Source: Luteipulveratus flavus | Lineage (GTDB): Bacteria; Actinomycetota; Actinomycetes; Actinomycetales; Dermatophilaceae | DNA: 64,000 nt | Direction: 5' to 3' | NCBI RefSeq assembly: GCF_029439465.1 | Contig: NZ_JAROAV010000012.1 | Coordinates: 31,161 to 95,160, forward strand | Shown: positions 16,493 to 24,303 of the stretch, in pieces | Position numbering within the stretch: the first letter of the stretch is position 1 | Layout of the letters: each line of letters opens with the position of its first letter | Program-made: the position numbers and the translations under genes | The notes under the pieces: model-generated | Told to the model about the DNA's origin: nothing | Seen by the model: only the letters and a program-made list of their open reading frames with translations | The model's database searches: none

Positions 16493-17024
16493 GTGGCGGG
16501 TGAGTCGAAGGTGCTGGCAGTGGGCATCGAGCTGGTGCTCCTGACCGCCGCCGATGGAGGGCGCCGGACGCCGATCATCACCGACCGAGAACGGGCTTGG
16601 GCGTATCGACCGAATTGGGGGCCTGCCCTCGATGGAGCCTCCGGACCAGACCGGCGCGCCTGTCCTCGCCTTCTCGCGCGCCGAGGTAGCGCCCGGGGAG
16701 TCGGTGCGTGCGGTGATCATGCCGCTGTTCCCCGAGGTGACCCACCGATGGCGCAGTGAGGTCGCACCAGGTGTTGTGCTCCCGATGTACGAGGGGCCGC
16801 GGGTGTGCGGCCACGGCAGTGTCCTGTGGGTGTGTGACTCGCGGCTTCCGTTGCCCGAACAGGACGAGCGGCGGTTCCGGGCCTGGCTCGCGGGCGGAGG
16901 CTTCGACCAGACCGAATCCGAGTCGTCCGACGCCACGACTCGGTCCATTCCTCGCATGAATTTCGTCATACGATATTGGGATGGTCGGGGACGAGCAGGT
17001 CCAACGGTGGTCGGAAGAGGCTGA
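16493..17024 (+). pseudogene. Frameshifted EF-Tu-domain-like small protein gene
   Basis: GTG 16493 opens VLAVGIELVLLTAADGGRRT and reaches AYRPNWG, then the frame decays. Removing one G from the GGGGG run at 16617-16621 joins it to LPSMEPPDQTGAPVLAFSRA and then VAPGESVRAVIMPLFPEV and PGVVLPMYEGPRVCGHGSVL, giving one continuous barrel-type protein resembling the small actinobacterial proteins related to elongation factor Tu domain 2/3. Could be a real null allele or a homopolymer sequencing error. The tail overlaps the start of the next gene by 44 bases. Confidence 0.55.
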
Positions 17025-17220
17025 AGCCGGCTACGACGTCGACAAGCTCCAGCATCGCGGCCGTGGTCGTCCGGGGCGCGCGGCCGAGCCGATGCGGGTC
17101 GTGGCCGTGCGCCTGACCGCGGAAGAGCTGGCCGCCGTGGATGCGGTGGCCGCGCGGGAGCATCTGAGCCGTTCCGAGGCAATCCGGCGGGCGCTGGCCG
17201 ACTTCGCGGCGTGCCCGTGA
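16981..17220 (+). CDS. Ribbon-helix-helix (CopG-like) DNA-binding protein
   Basis: 79 residues. The C-terminal 40 read RVVAVRLTAEELAAVDAVAA and REHLSRSEAIRRALADF: one beta strand followed by two helices with the SRSEAIRRAL signature of the MetJ/Arc/CopG fold. The N-terminal 35 residues are charged and probably flexible. Such proteins bind operators as dimers and often act as antitoxins. It overlaps the downstream DUF4326 gene by 10 bases, so the two are co-translated. It may autoregulate the pair; no clear operator was found. Confidence 0.75.
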   Translation: MVGDEQVQRWSEEAEAGYDVDKLQHRGRGRPGRAAEPMRVVAVRLTAEELAAVDAVAAREHLSRSEAIRRALADFAACP

Positions 17221-17525
17221 CGGCGACTCGACGTCGCGGCGTGCGCGTCCAGCTGTCCCGGGCCGCGGGGTGGCGGCTTCCTCCCAGGGCTCGCTCGGTG
17301 GCGTACCCGACGCCGTACGCCAATCCGTTCCGACCCGAACGCCGGACGGTCGAGGCCAACTCCGTTGCGGTCGAGCGCTACCGGCAGTGGCTGGCCGAAC
17401 GTCCGGACCTGATCGAGCAGGTGCGTGGCGAGCTCGCCGGGAAGGACCTCGCATGCTGGTGCGCGCCGCACCTGCCGTGTCACGCGGACGTCCTTCTCGA
17501 CGTCGCCGCCGGCGCCGACCCATGA
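17211..17525 (+). CDS. DUF4326 domain protein
   Basis: 104 residues from GTG 17211. The DUF4326 signature is complete: RVQLSRAAGWRLPPRARSVA, YPTPYANPF, a helix VEANSVAVERYRQWLAERP and the Cys/His cluster ELAGKDLACWCAPHLPCHAD, probably a metal-binding site. DUF4326 proteins are common in phages, plasmids and islands; function is unknown. Direct overlap with the ribbon-helix-helix gene suggests a functional pair. Located at the right edge of the atypical region. Confidence 0.8.
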   Translation: MPVTATRRRGVRVQLSRAAGWRLPPRARSVAYPTPYANPFRPERRTVEANSVAVERYRQWLAERPDLIEQVRGELAGKDLACWCAPHLPCHADVLLDVAAGADP

Positions 17526-17620
17526 CGCGCCTCGACCCGAGAGGCCGAGAGTCCACCCGCCACGGACTCGGTAGCGGCGCCCCGTCCTGACGTACGAGCG
17601 GACGCGCGCCGCCGGACGTC

Positions 17621-18013
17621 TCAGGACGAGAGGGGGACTCTGCCGAGCGCGGCGAGGTCCTCGGCGTACGACAGCGGGAAGCCGGTGGGCACCGTCCGGC
17701 CGTCCTTCAGCACCACGCACACGACCCCACCGCACGCGCCCGGCCGACGCACGTGGTCGACGTCGGCCCAGTGGACGACCCGCCAGCGCTCCTTCGGTCG
17801 GATGGCCACGGCGTCCGCGGACACGTCCCAGCGCACCGCGATCAGGCTGAGCGACACCAGCAGCACCAGGCCGATCGGGAAGGCGAGCCGCCACCCGAAC
17901 TCGCCCTTGACCAGATCACCCACGATGCTCAGCGCGACGACGGCGAGCACGATCAGCGGCAGCCACGGCCGCATCCGTCCCTCGCGCCACTGATGAGTGA
18001 TCTGCTGCGTCAT
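17621..18013 (-). CDS. PH-like small membrane protein, paralogue A
   Basis: 130 residues from MTQQITHQW. Two membrane helices (LPLIVLAVVALSIVGDLV and LAFPIGLVLLVSLSLIAV) precede a small beta-rich domain VSADAVAIRPKERWRVVHWA, DVDHVRRPGAC and GRTVPTGFPLSYAEDLAALG. The order matches bacterial PH-like domain proteins. It is clearly paralogous to the three tandem genes at 41686-42907, which share W-x-x-V-x-H and G-FP-x-x-Y-A-x-x-L-AALG. The start was set by alignment with those paralogues; upstream ATG/GTG codons at 18025 and 18028 are possible. Confidence 0.7.
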   Translation of the reverse strand: MTQQITHQWREGRMRPWLPLIVLAVVALSIVGDLVKGEFGWRLAFPIGLVLLVSLSLIAVRWDVSADAVAIRPKERWRVVHWADVDHVRRPGACGGVVCVVLKDGRTVPTGFPLSYAEDLAALGRVPLSS

Positions 18014-18081
18014 CCCCGCCCCCATCACATCGCCGTACCGACGGGACGAAACCTACCGAGCCCAGCGCCGGGGCGTACGCG

Positions 18082-19569
18082 TCAGCCGTCGACGACGAGT
18101 CCGCGCAGCGGGCCTTGCAGCCGGTCGAGGCGCCGGGAGAGGCCGGACAGGCGGCGTACGCGGTGCTGGGGCTCGCCGCCGCGGGCGCTGATCGCGTCCT
18201 GCTCGTCGCAGATGCGCCGCCACAGCCCGTCCACCACCTCGTGCACCGGCCCGTCGAGCTCCTCGGTCGGGCGGCCGGTGTGCTCGGCCCACAGCCGCAG
18301 CCGGGTGTCGCGCGCGAGCGCGCGGTCGTCGGTGAGGACGTTCATCTCGGTGTCGTTGAAGAGGGAGTGCTCGTTCAGGTTCGCCGACCCGACGGTGAGC
18401 CAGCGGTCGTCGACGATGCCGACCTTCGCGTGCACGTACACACCGGTGCTGCGGGCGGTCGGGCCGATCACGGTGACGGCGAGCTGCCGGCCCGCGTCGT
18501 CGTCGGCGGCGATGAGCCGGCCGAGCTGCCCGCAGGTGGTGTCGCCGCCGTTGTTCGGGTGCGCCGGCAGCACCAGCAGGACACGGAACTCCTCGCTCGG
18601 CGGGTTGCGCAGCTTGTCGATGAGGACGTCCACCACCTCGGGCGACCAGAGGAACTGGTTCTCCAGGTGGATGAACGACGTCGCCGCGGACAGCGCCCGC
18701 AGGTAGGCCTGCAGGATCGTGAACTCCCCGTCGGGCAAGAAGTCGTACGTCCCGTTCGGCACCGTCCGCAGCACCTGAACGCTGCTCGTCCCCGCGACCG
18801 GTTGCGGGCGCGGCGCCGGGATCGTGCGCCCCGTGACCTCCTGCCAGCGGTGACGGAAGTGGCCCGCGACGTCCTCGACCGCCGGCCCTTCGAGACGGGT
18901 CGCGCAGTCGTGCCAGCCGAGGGAGTCCGCCCGCGGGTGGTCCGGGCTGTCGAACCTGTTGCCGGACAAGGCGGTCAGGTCGATGCCCCCGACGTACGCC
19001 ACCCGGTCGTCGATGACCACGATCTTCTCGTGGTGGCAGTGCATCGACCGCTCCCGCCGGTCCAGCGCGCACTCCAGCCGCGAGTCGCGGACGAACTCGG
19101 CGCGCGCCTTCGCCACCAGCTTGCGGGCCGGCGTGATCACCGGCAGTGGCGCACCCGCCCAGAGCAGCAGCCGTGTCGGTACGCGCTCGGCGGCGATCGC
19201 GAGCACATCGCGCAGCGGAGCCGCGTCCGGTCCGGGGGAGAGCCTGAAGTCGGGACTCGCGTGCCACCCGGCGATGTGCACCGAGTGCTCCGCCCCGGCG
19301 ATGGCCCGCTCGATCTCGGGCAGCGCCGCGCTCCCGTCGATCAGGACCTCCAACCGGTTGCCGTCGCGCATCCTCGCCCGGGGCGCCCACCAGTCGTCGT
19401 CGACCGCGGGTGACGGGTCGAGCGCGTCCGCCCAGCCGTGTCGCGTCAGACGGCGTCGGTGGTGGGCGCGCGTCGCCGCCTCGACGGCGTCCCCCAGGCG
19501 GTCGTCGATCGCCGGGACACGGAACGGACGGCGGGTGAGGTCCACCCGCTCGACGCTAGCGCGTGCCAC
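18082..19569 (-). CDS. Phospholipase D-superfamily protein
   Basis: 495 residues from GTG 19569. Two HKD motifs: HCHHEKIVVIDDRVAYVGGI near residue 190 and VYVHAKVGIVDDRWLTVGSA near 395, each with the GG/GS-N context of phosphatidyltransfer enzymes. The N-terminal LEVLIDGSAALPEIERAIAG fits the start of a PLD domain. No signal peptide or membrane helix, so it is closer to cytoplasmic PLD/cardiolipin-synthase-like hydrolases than to integral cardiolipin synthases. Substrate cannot be decided. Adjacent to but not obviously co-transcribed with the PH-like gene. Confidence 0.88.
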   Translation of the reverse strand: MARASVERVDLTRRPFRVPAIDDRLGDAVEAATRAHHRRRLTRHGWADALDPSPAVDDDWWAPRARMRDGNRLEVLIDGSAALPEIERAIAGAEHSVHIAGWHASPDFRLSPGPDAAPLRDVLAIAAERVPTRLLLWAGAPLPVITPARKLVAKARAEFVRDSRLECALDRRERSMHCHHEKIVVIDDRVAYVGGIDLTALSGNRFDSPDHPRADSLGWHDCATRLEGPAVEDVAGHFRHRWQEVTGRTIPAPRPQPVAGTSSVQVLRTVPNGTYDFLPDGEFTILQAYLRALSAATSFIHLENQFLWSPEVVDVLIDKLRNPPSEEFRVLLVLPAHPNNGGDTTCGQLGRLIAADDDAGRQLAVTVIGPTARSTGVYVHAKVGIVDDRWLTVGSANLNEHSLFNDTEMNVLTDDRALARDTRLRLWAEHTGRPTEELDGPVHEVVDGLWRRICDEQDAISARGGEPQHRVRRLSGLSRRLDRLQGPLRGLVVDG

Positions 19570-19688
19570 GTCGAGGACGCCCGACGTCGCGTTCGAGCCG
19601 TCGCAGCCGCGGGCGTGGGTACGCCTGCGTCCTGCCCGACTGACCGATGAGCACGGGGTGGGTCCTCGCGCGATGACATGATCGGCGA

Positions 19689-20240
19689 ATGGTCCTGCCG
19701 ACTCCTACCCTCCGCACAGAGCGCCTGGTGCTTCGCCCGTTCGAGGACTCCGATGCCGAGGACCTCTTCGCGCTGCTCTCCGACGCACAGGTGCTGCGGT
19801 ACTGGGACGAGCCGCCGTGGACCGACCGCGGACGAGCCAAGGAGTTCGTCGCGAAGTGCCGCCGGATGTCCGACGAAGGCACCGGCGCACGGCTGGCGGT
19901 CGACCGAGCCGACGACGGGGCGTTCCTGGGCTGGTGCAGCCTCACCCGGTGGGACCCCGACTACCGCAGCGCCGCCATGGGGTTCTGCTTCACCGAGGCT
20001 TCGTGGGGCCACGGCTACGCGACCGAGGTCGTACGGGCGGTCCTGGACTGGGCGTACACGACACTCGACCTCAACCGCGTCCAGGCCGAGACCGACACCC
20101 GCAACCTCGCGTGCGCTCGCGTCCTCGAGAAGGCGGGTTTCGTGCGTGAAGGGCACCTGCGGCAGGACTGCATCGTCAACGGAGAGGTCTCCGACTCGTG
20201 GGTCTACGGGCTGATCGCGAGTGACCGCGAGGGCGGATGA
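19689..20240 (+). CDS. GNAT acetyltransferase, RimJ/RimL type
   Basis: 183 residues. TLRTERLVLRPFEDSDAEDL is the standard opening of RimJ/RimL acetyltransferases, followed by GFCFTEASWGHGYATEVVRA (acetyl-CoA loop) and LNRVQAETDTRNLACARVLE, KAGFVREGHLR. These enzymes acetylate N-terminal or side-chain amines of proteins or small molecules. Divergent from the PLD gene by about 120 bases; converges on a small membrane protein. Full length. Confidence 0.92.
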   Translation: MVLPTPTLRTERLVLRPFEDSDAEDLFALLSDAQVLRYWDEPPWTDRGRAKEFVAKCRRMSDEGTGARLAVDRADDGAFLGWCSLTRWDPDYRSAAMGFCFTEASWGHGYATEVVRAVLDWAYTTLDLNRVQAETDTRNLACARVLEKAGFVREGHLRQDCIVNGEVSDSWVYGLIASDREGG

Positions 20241-20306
20241 GCCCGGCCCATGAGCTGACGTCGTCAGTGGCGCTGGACGCCGCTCGGCCGCCGGCCCACA
20301 CGGACG

Positions 20307-20597
20307 TCAGGCGTCGAGGGCGTCGCCCAGCATGAACGCTGCCCAGATCGACCCGACCACGAGGACCGCCCCGAGCATCGACACAGCAACGCCCCGCTGA
20401 CCCTGGGTTTGTCGGCGCGTCCGACCACCGACGACGATGCACCAGATGCCCACCCCGTTCATCGGCACAGCGACCAACCATGCCCATCGTTCGAGCGCGA
20501 AGGCGCCCACCGTGAACGCCACCGCGATCAGGACGCCGATCACGATGAGCGCGATCCGATTGATCGCGATCCTGGACTCGAGCGACGGGTTGGTCAC
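20307..20597 (-). CDS. Three-helix small membrane protein
   Basis: 96 residues. Hydrophobic stretches IALIVIGVLIAVAFTVGAFA, WLVAVPMNGVGIWCIVVGG and VSMLGAVLVVGSIWAAFMLG, with a basic RTRRQTQGQR loop between the last two. Not recognised. It converges on the GNAT gene (the 66-base gap holds CTGACGTCGTCAG at 20255-20267). Confidence 0.6.
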   Translation of the reverse strand: MTNPSLESRIAINRIALIVIGVLIAVAFTVGAFALERWAWLVAVPMNGVGIWCIVVGGRTRRQTQGQRGVAVSMLGAVLVVGSIWAAFMLGDALDA

Positions 20598-20705
20598 CGC
20601 GAATCTCCCTGACGTCTGGTGGCGGGCATCTGCCGGCCGGCGGCTGACAAGACCCTAGCCAGTCGAAGCGGTGAGGCTGTCATGGCCGCATGGTTGGGTG
20701 CGGCC

Positions 20706-21377
20706 ATGGACATCACCGACTTCCACGCGATGAGCACCGGCACCGCACCCGACGACCTGGGCGAGAAGCGTGCCTTAAGGGTCCACGACCTCGGGAGTCT
20801 CAAGGTCGCGTCAGGCCGCCTCGGTGTCTGTGACCCTTTCGTCAGCCTCGACCAGCCGCTCGTCGTGCCGGTGCCGCCTGGTGAGTACACCGTCCGGGTC
20901 ACGGTCGCCGACGTGAGCGACGCCCAGGACGGCTCGCACCTGCGCGAGGCATACCTGAGCGTCGTGATCGCCGAGGGGCTTGCCCGCCGGGTCGCGCCCG
21001 CGGTCACCGAAGCAGGCGAGGCGCGCGAGGGAGAGGTCTACGGCATCGGGGTCGACGCGGGCACGGTCGGTTTCGTGGACGCCGACGCCGTGGCGTCAGG
21101 AATGCCCGACGTCGGTGAGTCCGACTGGTACACCGACGTCTTCGACTCCGACGCCGAGGGCTCCTGGTTCGACGCGATGGACTCGGAGGGGCCGTTGCCG
21201 AAGGGCACCGCCAACGTTGTCATGCCACGCGCGACCTCTGGCGAGAACGTCGTCCTCTCCCACTCTGGCTGGGGTGACGGCTTCTACCCGGTGCTGGCGA
21301 CGACAGACGGCGAAGGGCGCTTGCTCGGCGTCCACATCGACCTCGGAGTCGTCGGCCGCTTCGAGGACGAGGACTGA
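20706..21377 (+). CDS. DUF4241 protein
   Basis: 223 residues from MDITDFHAM (ATG 20706; an in-frame ATG at 20682 is possible). DUF4241 hallmarks: LGSLKVASGRLGVCDPFVSL, PGEYTVRVTVADV, VYGIGVDAGTVGFVDADA, a W-F-D-A-M stretch and the end FSGWGDG-like SHSGWGDGFYPVLATTDGEG. Function unknown; many members sit beside polymorphic toxins or as stand-alone immunity-like proteins, but no toxin is adjacent here. Cytoplasmic. Confidence 0.8.
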   Translation: MDITDFHAMSTGTAPDDLGEKRALRVHDLGSLKVASGRLGVCDPFVSLDQPLVVPVPPGEYTVRVTVADVSDAQDGSHLREAYLSVVIAEGLARRVAPAVTEAGEAREGEVYGIGVDAGTVGFVDADAVASGMPDVGESDWYTDVFDSDAEGSWFDAMDSEGPLPKGTANVVMPRATSGENVVLSHSGWGDGFYPVLATTDGEGRLLGVHIDLGVVGRFEDED

Positions 21378-21401
21378 CCGCCAGCTTCGTGCGCTCTCGT
21401 A

Positions 21402-21445
21402 CGTGCAGAAGGAACGCGCGCTATGACGCCCGTTCCTTCTGCACG
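21402..21445. terminator. Perfect 15-bp hairpin between convergent genes
   Basis: CGTGCAGAAGGAACG (21402-21416) mirrors 21431-21445 with a 14-base loop. It lies exactly between the DUF4241 stop and the SCO6745-like stop, so it most likely terminates both. Confidence 0.75.
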
Positions 21446-21460
21446 AACGGGCGAGCTGCG

Positions 21461-22309
21461 CTACGTCCCGGTGGGCCGCGGCAGGGCCATCGGGTTGGGC
21501 CAGGGGAGCATCGCGCGCAGTGGCTCGGCGAGCGTGCTCAGGGCGGCGTACGCGTCGTCGGTCCGCCGGTCGCCGAGCGTCGACCAGGGTGAGTCAGCGA
21601 GCTCGTCGGTGAGAGCCTCGACCGCGCGCTCCACCTGGCGCCCGGCATCGGTGGCCGCTCCGCCGGCGTCCAGCAGCCCGCGGGCTTGCAGGCTGTCGGC
21701 CGTCGTGTCCCACTCCTCGTCGGTCCACCCGCGATTGGGCTGCAGCACCGACCGCGGCGTCCCGAGCCCGGCGCGCAGCACGAGCGACTCGCACGGCCCG
21801 ATCTCGTGCCGCCGCAACGCCGTCACATGGCCGTCACCGCGCGCCTCCCTCAGGACCGTCGCCGCGTGCCAGACCCCCCCGATCGGGTCGGTCGGGCGCT
21901 CGACGTCCCGGTTGGCGGATCCGAGCGGTCGCCCGTCGAGGTCGGCACCGTCGACCGCGGCCGTGAGCAGCTGCTCCGCGACGAGGACCGTGTCGTCGAG
22001 CCCGGCCCAGGCCCGAGCGAGCGTGTCGCGGACGCCGGCCAGCCGTGCGTCCAGCGCGGCCGCGGGCGACGTCAGCTCCCAGATCGAGGGAAGCGCCCGC
22101 TCGACGTGGCGGCGCGCGAACCCGTGGAAGTACCGCACGACCGGGTCCGCACCCACCGCACCGAGCGGCGCGACCCGGCCGGCGTAGTAGCCGCGCCAGT
22201 ACCCACGCAGGCCGAGTGCGGCGTACGCGGCGAGCGGCTCGGGCGCGAAGTAGACCGGGACGTGGACCACCTCGAAGACGGTCCACAGACGTCGAGCACG
22301 GCTGACCAC
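21461..22309 (-). CDS. SCO6745/SalK-like protein
   Basis: 282 residues, start GTG at 22309. Family features: VVHVPVYFAPEPLAAYAALG, LRGYWRGYYAGRVAPLGAV, DPVVRYFHGFARRHVERALP and the end GWTDEEWDTTADSLQARGLL. These helical proteins (SCO6745 family, named with SalK) are widespread in actinobacteria, sometimes near MarR-like regulators, with no settled function. It is divergent from a membrane protein/winged-helix operon; the gap holds the operator described at 22392. Confidence 0.8.
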   Translation of the reverse strand: MVSRARRLWTVFEVVHVPVYFAPEPLAAYAALGLRGYWRGYYAGRVAPLGAVGADPVVRYFHGFARRHVERALPSIWELTSPAAALDARLAGVRDTLARAWAGLDDTVLVAEQLLTAAVDGADLDGRPLGSANRDVERPTDPIGGVWHAATVLREARGDGHVTALRRHEIGPCESLVLRAGLGTPRSVLQPNRGWTDEEWDTTADSLQARGLLDAGGAATDAGRQVERAVEALTDELADSPWSTLGDRRTDDAYAALSTLAEPLRAMLPWPNPMALPRPTGT

Positions 22310-22391
22310 GGGCGGCGCTCCGATCCGGTTGAGGCGGCTTTATGACGAACGTACTACTTTGGCGGCCACGGCCGGCGAGCCAGCAAGATAC

Positions 22392-22428
22392 TTGACACAT
22401 TGGAAAGTAGCGATTGATACTTTCCGAC
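22392..22428 (+). promoter_or_regulatory. Promoter with embedded operator; leaderless start
   Basis: TTGACA (22392-22397) and GATACT (22416-22421) form a near-consensus promoter with 18-base spacing. GGAAAGTA (22402-22409) and TACTTTCC (22418-22425) form a perfect 8-base inverted repeat between and over the -10. The expected start of transcription is at or one base before the ATG at 22429, so the mRNA is probably leaderless. Confidence 0.65.
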
Positions 22429-23013
22429 ATGGAAACCACACCGCAGTCGAGTCCGGGTCCGAACGATGCCGTCGCCCAGCTCGAGGCCGCCGACCTCGCT
22501 CGCCAACGCCTCGCCGCCGACCTCCGTCTGCCGTCCGGGCTGCACGCCTGGCTGGGCGCTGCGGTGGCCGTCCAGGTCGCGACCGCCGCCTTCGGGATCG
22601 CCGCCTTCAACGACGACGACCGGAACGCCTGGGAACTTGTCCTGCTGGCGGCCGGGTGCGCGGTGTTCGCGGTCGTCGCGCTGGTGCAGATCGCGCGGTT
22701 CCGGCGGCTCAACCGCGCGACCGTCGGTGGCTGGGTGAGTCAGGCGGTGCTGGGCTCGTCCAACCTCGCCTCGGTGGCGTACGGCGGCGGGCTCGCGGCC
22801 ACCATGTGGGCCGCGTTCAGTGACCATCCGGTGCTCGCGGTCGCGGCGGCGCTCGCCACGGGGGCGGCCTACGCCGCGGCCGCGCACCACTGGTGGCGCG
22901 CCTACCGCAGCGATCCGGCTCGCCACGCGCGCGGGGCGTCCCGGGCGTTCCTCGCGGCGTGCGTGCTCGCGGCCGTGGTCGGCCTCGTCGCGCTGCTGGT
23001 CGCGTCGCGATGA
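22429..23013 (+). CDS. Four-helix membrane protein paired with winged-helix regulator
   Basis: 194 residues starting METTPQSSPG. The start at 22429 is preferred over an in-frame codon at 22414 because promoter geometry puts the mRNA 5' end at this ATG. Helices: LHAWLGAAVAVQVATAAFGI, WELVLLAAGCAVFAVVALVQ, HPVLAVAAALATGAAYAAAA and AFLAACVLAAVVGLVALLVA. No transporter signature. It overlaps the next gene by four bases (ATGA), a pairing often seen where a small winged-helix repressor controls its own membrane partner. Confidence 0.75.
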   Translation: METTPQSSPGPNDAVAQLEAADLARQRLAADLRLPSGLHAWLGAAVAVQVATAAFGIAAFNDDDRNAWELVLLAAGCAVFAVVALVQIARFRRLNRATVGGWVSQAVLGSSNLASVAYGGGLAATMWAAFSDHPVLAVAAALATGAAYAAAAHHWWRAYRSDPARHARGASRAFLAACVLAAVVGLVALLVASR

Positions 23014-23297
23014 CCGGCCTCGACCCGGCCATCCACCCGCCCGTACGACTGCAGCTCATGACCAGCCTGACGGCCGTGTCCAGCGCCGAGTTCGTCCACC
23101 TGCGTGAGGCGTTGGTGGTCAGTGACTCGGTGCTCTCCAAGCACATCTCCGCGCTCGCCGAGAAGGGGTACGTCGTCAGCCGCAAGGGCGTGGTCGACGG
23201 GCGGCGTACGACCTGGGTCTCGTTGACCCGTCAGGGCGAGCGGGCACTGCGTGGTCACGCTGCCGCGCTGCGCGCGCTGATCGACGGCGTCACGTGA
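23010..23297 (+). CDS. Winged-helix regulator (HTH_34-like)
   Basis: 95 residues. HPPVRLQLMTSLTAVSSAEF, VHLREALVVSDSVLSKHISA, LAEKGYVVSRKGVVDGRRTT and WVSLTRQGERALRGHAAAL match the short MarR/ArsR-like winged-helix family that contains only the DNA-binding domain: recognition helix around SDSVLSKHIS, wing around KGVVDGRRTTW. Translationally coupled to the upstream membrane protein. It is the obvious candidate to bind the GGAAAGTA-N8-TACTTTCC site in the operon promoter. The 3' end overlaps the convergent oxidoreductase gene by 8 bases. Confidence 0.85.
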   Translation: MTGLDPAIHPPVRLQLMTSLTAVSSAEFVHLREALVVSDSVLSKHISALAEKGYVVSRKGVVDGRRTTWVSLTRQGERALRGHAAALRALIDGVT

Positions 23298-24210
23298 GCG
23301 CCCGGCGCGCCGCCTCCTCGGGCTGACGGACCGGCACCCCGCTGCGTTGCCGGTGCTCGACCGCGTGGACGACCGAGATCATGTCCTCCGCGTCGTGGCC
23401 GAGGCGCAACGCCTCGCCGAACAGGTCCAGGCACAGCTCGTGCAGCGGCAGGTCGATGGCGCGGTCGCGGGCCGCGTCCGCGATGAGGCAGGCGTTCCGG
23501 TGGACGTCCGGCATTGCGGCTTGAGGCGCGTAGTCGTCGCGGCGCAGTTTGTCGAGCTTGACGGTCGTGATCGGCGAACCCATCTGGCCGTTCGCGATGG
23601 CGGACGCGAACACGTCGAGGTCGAGGTCGAGCGACCGCGCGAAGTGCCACGACTCGACCAGCGACGTCACGACCGCGATCAGGTGGGTGTTGACCGCGAA
23701 CTTCATCAGCGCCGCCGACGGGGGCGCACCGCACCGGAGCACCTGCGCGCACATGGCCTCCAGCAGGGGCGCGACGCGGTCGAGGTCGGCGTCCTCGCCC
23801 GCGACCATGGCGACGAGCCGGCCCTGCTCCGCCGGCACCCGCGAGCCGGACACCGGCGCCTCGACGTACCAGCCGCCGGCCGCCCGGACCGCGCGCTGGA
23901 CGCGGAGCGACCAGTCGGCGGATGTCGTGCTCATGTGCACGAGCCCGCGCCCCGCGACCGCGGCGGCGAACTCATCGCCGTCGATCCGCAGCGCCTCGTC
24001 GACCGCCCGCTCGGTGGAGAGCATCTCGATCGTGACATCCGCCGACCGGATCGCGTCGTACGGCGTGGTGGCGCGCGTCGCGCCGAGCGCGACGAGTCGT
24101 ACGGCCGCCGGGTCGGAGCGGTTCCAGACGACGACCTGATGGCCGGCGCGCAGGAGGTTGCGAGCCATCGGCTCACCCATCAGTCCGACACCCACGAATC
24201 CGACGCGCAT
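23290..24210 (-). CDS. NAD(P)-dependent 3-hydroxyisobutyrate dehydrogenase-like oxidoreductase
   Basis: 306 residues from MRVGFVGVGLMGEPMARNLL (ATG ending at 24210), the Rossmann GxGxxG start of the 6-phosphogluconate/HIBADH superfamily. Substrate-side motif EAPVSGSRVPAEQGRL and the catalytic Lys region SAALMKFAVNTHLIAV are present. The product family oxidises beta-hydroxyacids or reduces imines and semialdehydes; the exact substrate is not readable. Two inverted copies of a motif that also lies at the TetR promoter sit immediately upstream, so it is probably TetR-controlled. Confidence 0.85.
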   Translation of the reverse strand: MRVGFVGVGLMGEPMARNLLRAGHQVVVWNRSDPAAVRLVALGATRATTPYDAIRSADVTIEMLSTERAVDEALRIDGDEFAAAVAGRGLVHMSTTSADWSLRVQRAVRAAGGWYVEAPVSGSRVPAEQGRLVAMVAGEDADLDRVAPLLEAMCAQVLRCGAPPSAALMKFAVNTHLIAVVTSLVESWHFARSLDLDLDVFASAIANGQMGSPITTVKLDKLRRDDYAPQAAMPDVHRNACLIADAARDRAIDLPLHELCLDLFGEALRLGHDAEDMISVVHAVEHRQRSGVPVRQPEEAARRALT

Positions 24211-24231
24211 GGACTTCCCCTTCGCCGCACC

Positions 24232-24277
24232 ACTATGACAGTCGTCATCATGGCACAACTAATACGAGCGTCATAGT
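24232..24277. promoter_or_regulatory. Two inverted operator copies before the oxidoreductase gene
   Basis: ACTATGACAGTCGTCA (24232-24247, plus strand) and ACTATGACGCTCGTAT (24277-24262, minus strand). The outer CACTATGAC/GTCATAGTG arms are a perfect 9-base inverted repeat. They match the site at the TetR gene promoter, minus-strand ACTATTACACTCGTCA (24906-24891), at 14 and 11-12 of 16 positions. Confidence 0.65.
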
Positions 24278-24303
24278 GACTTCAACCAAGGTGCCGGACG
24301 TCC

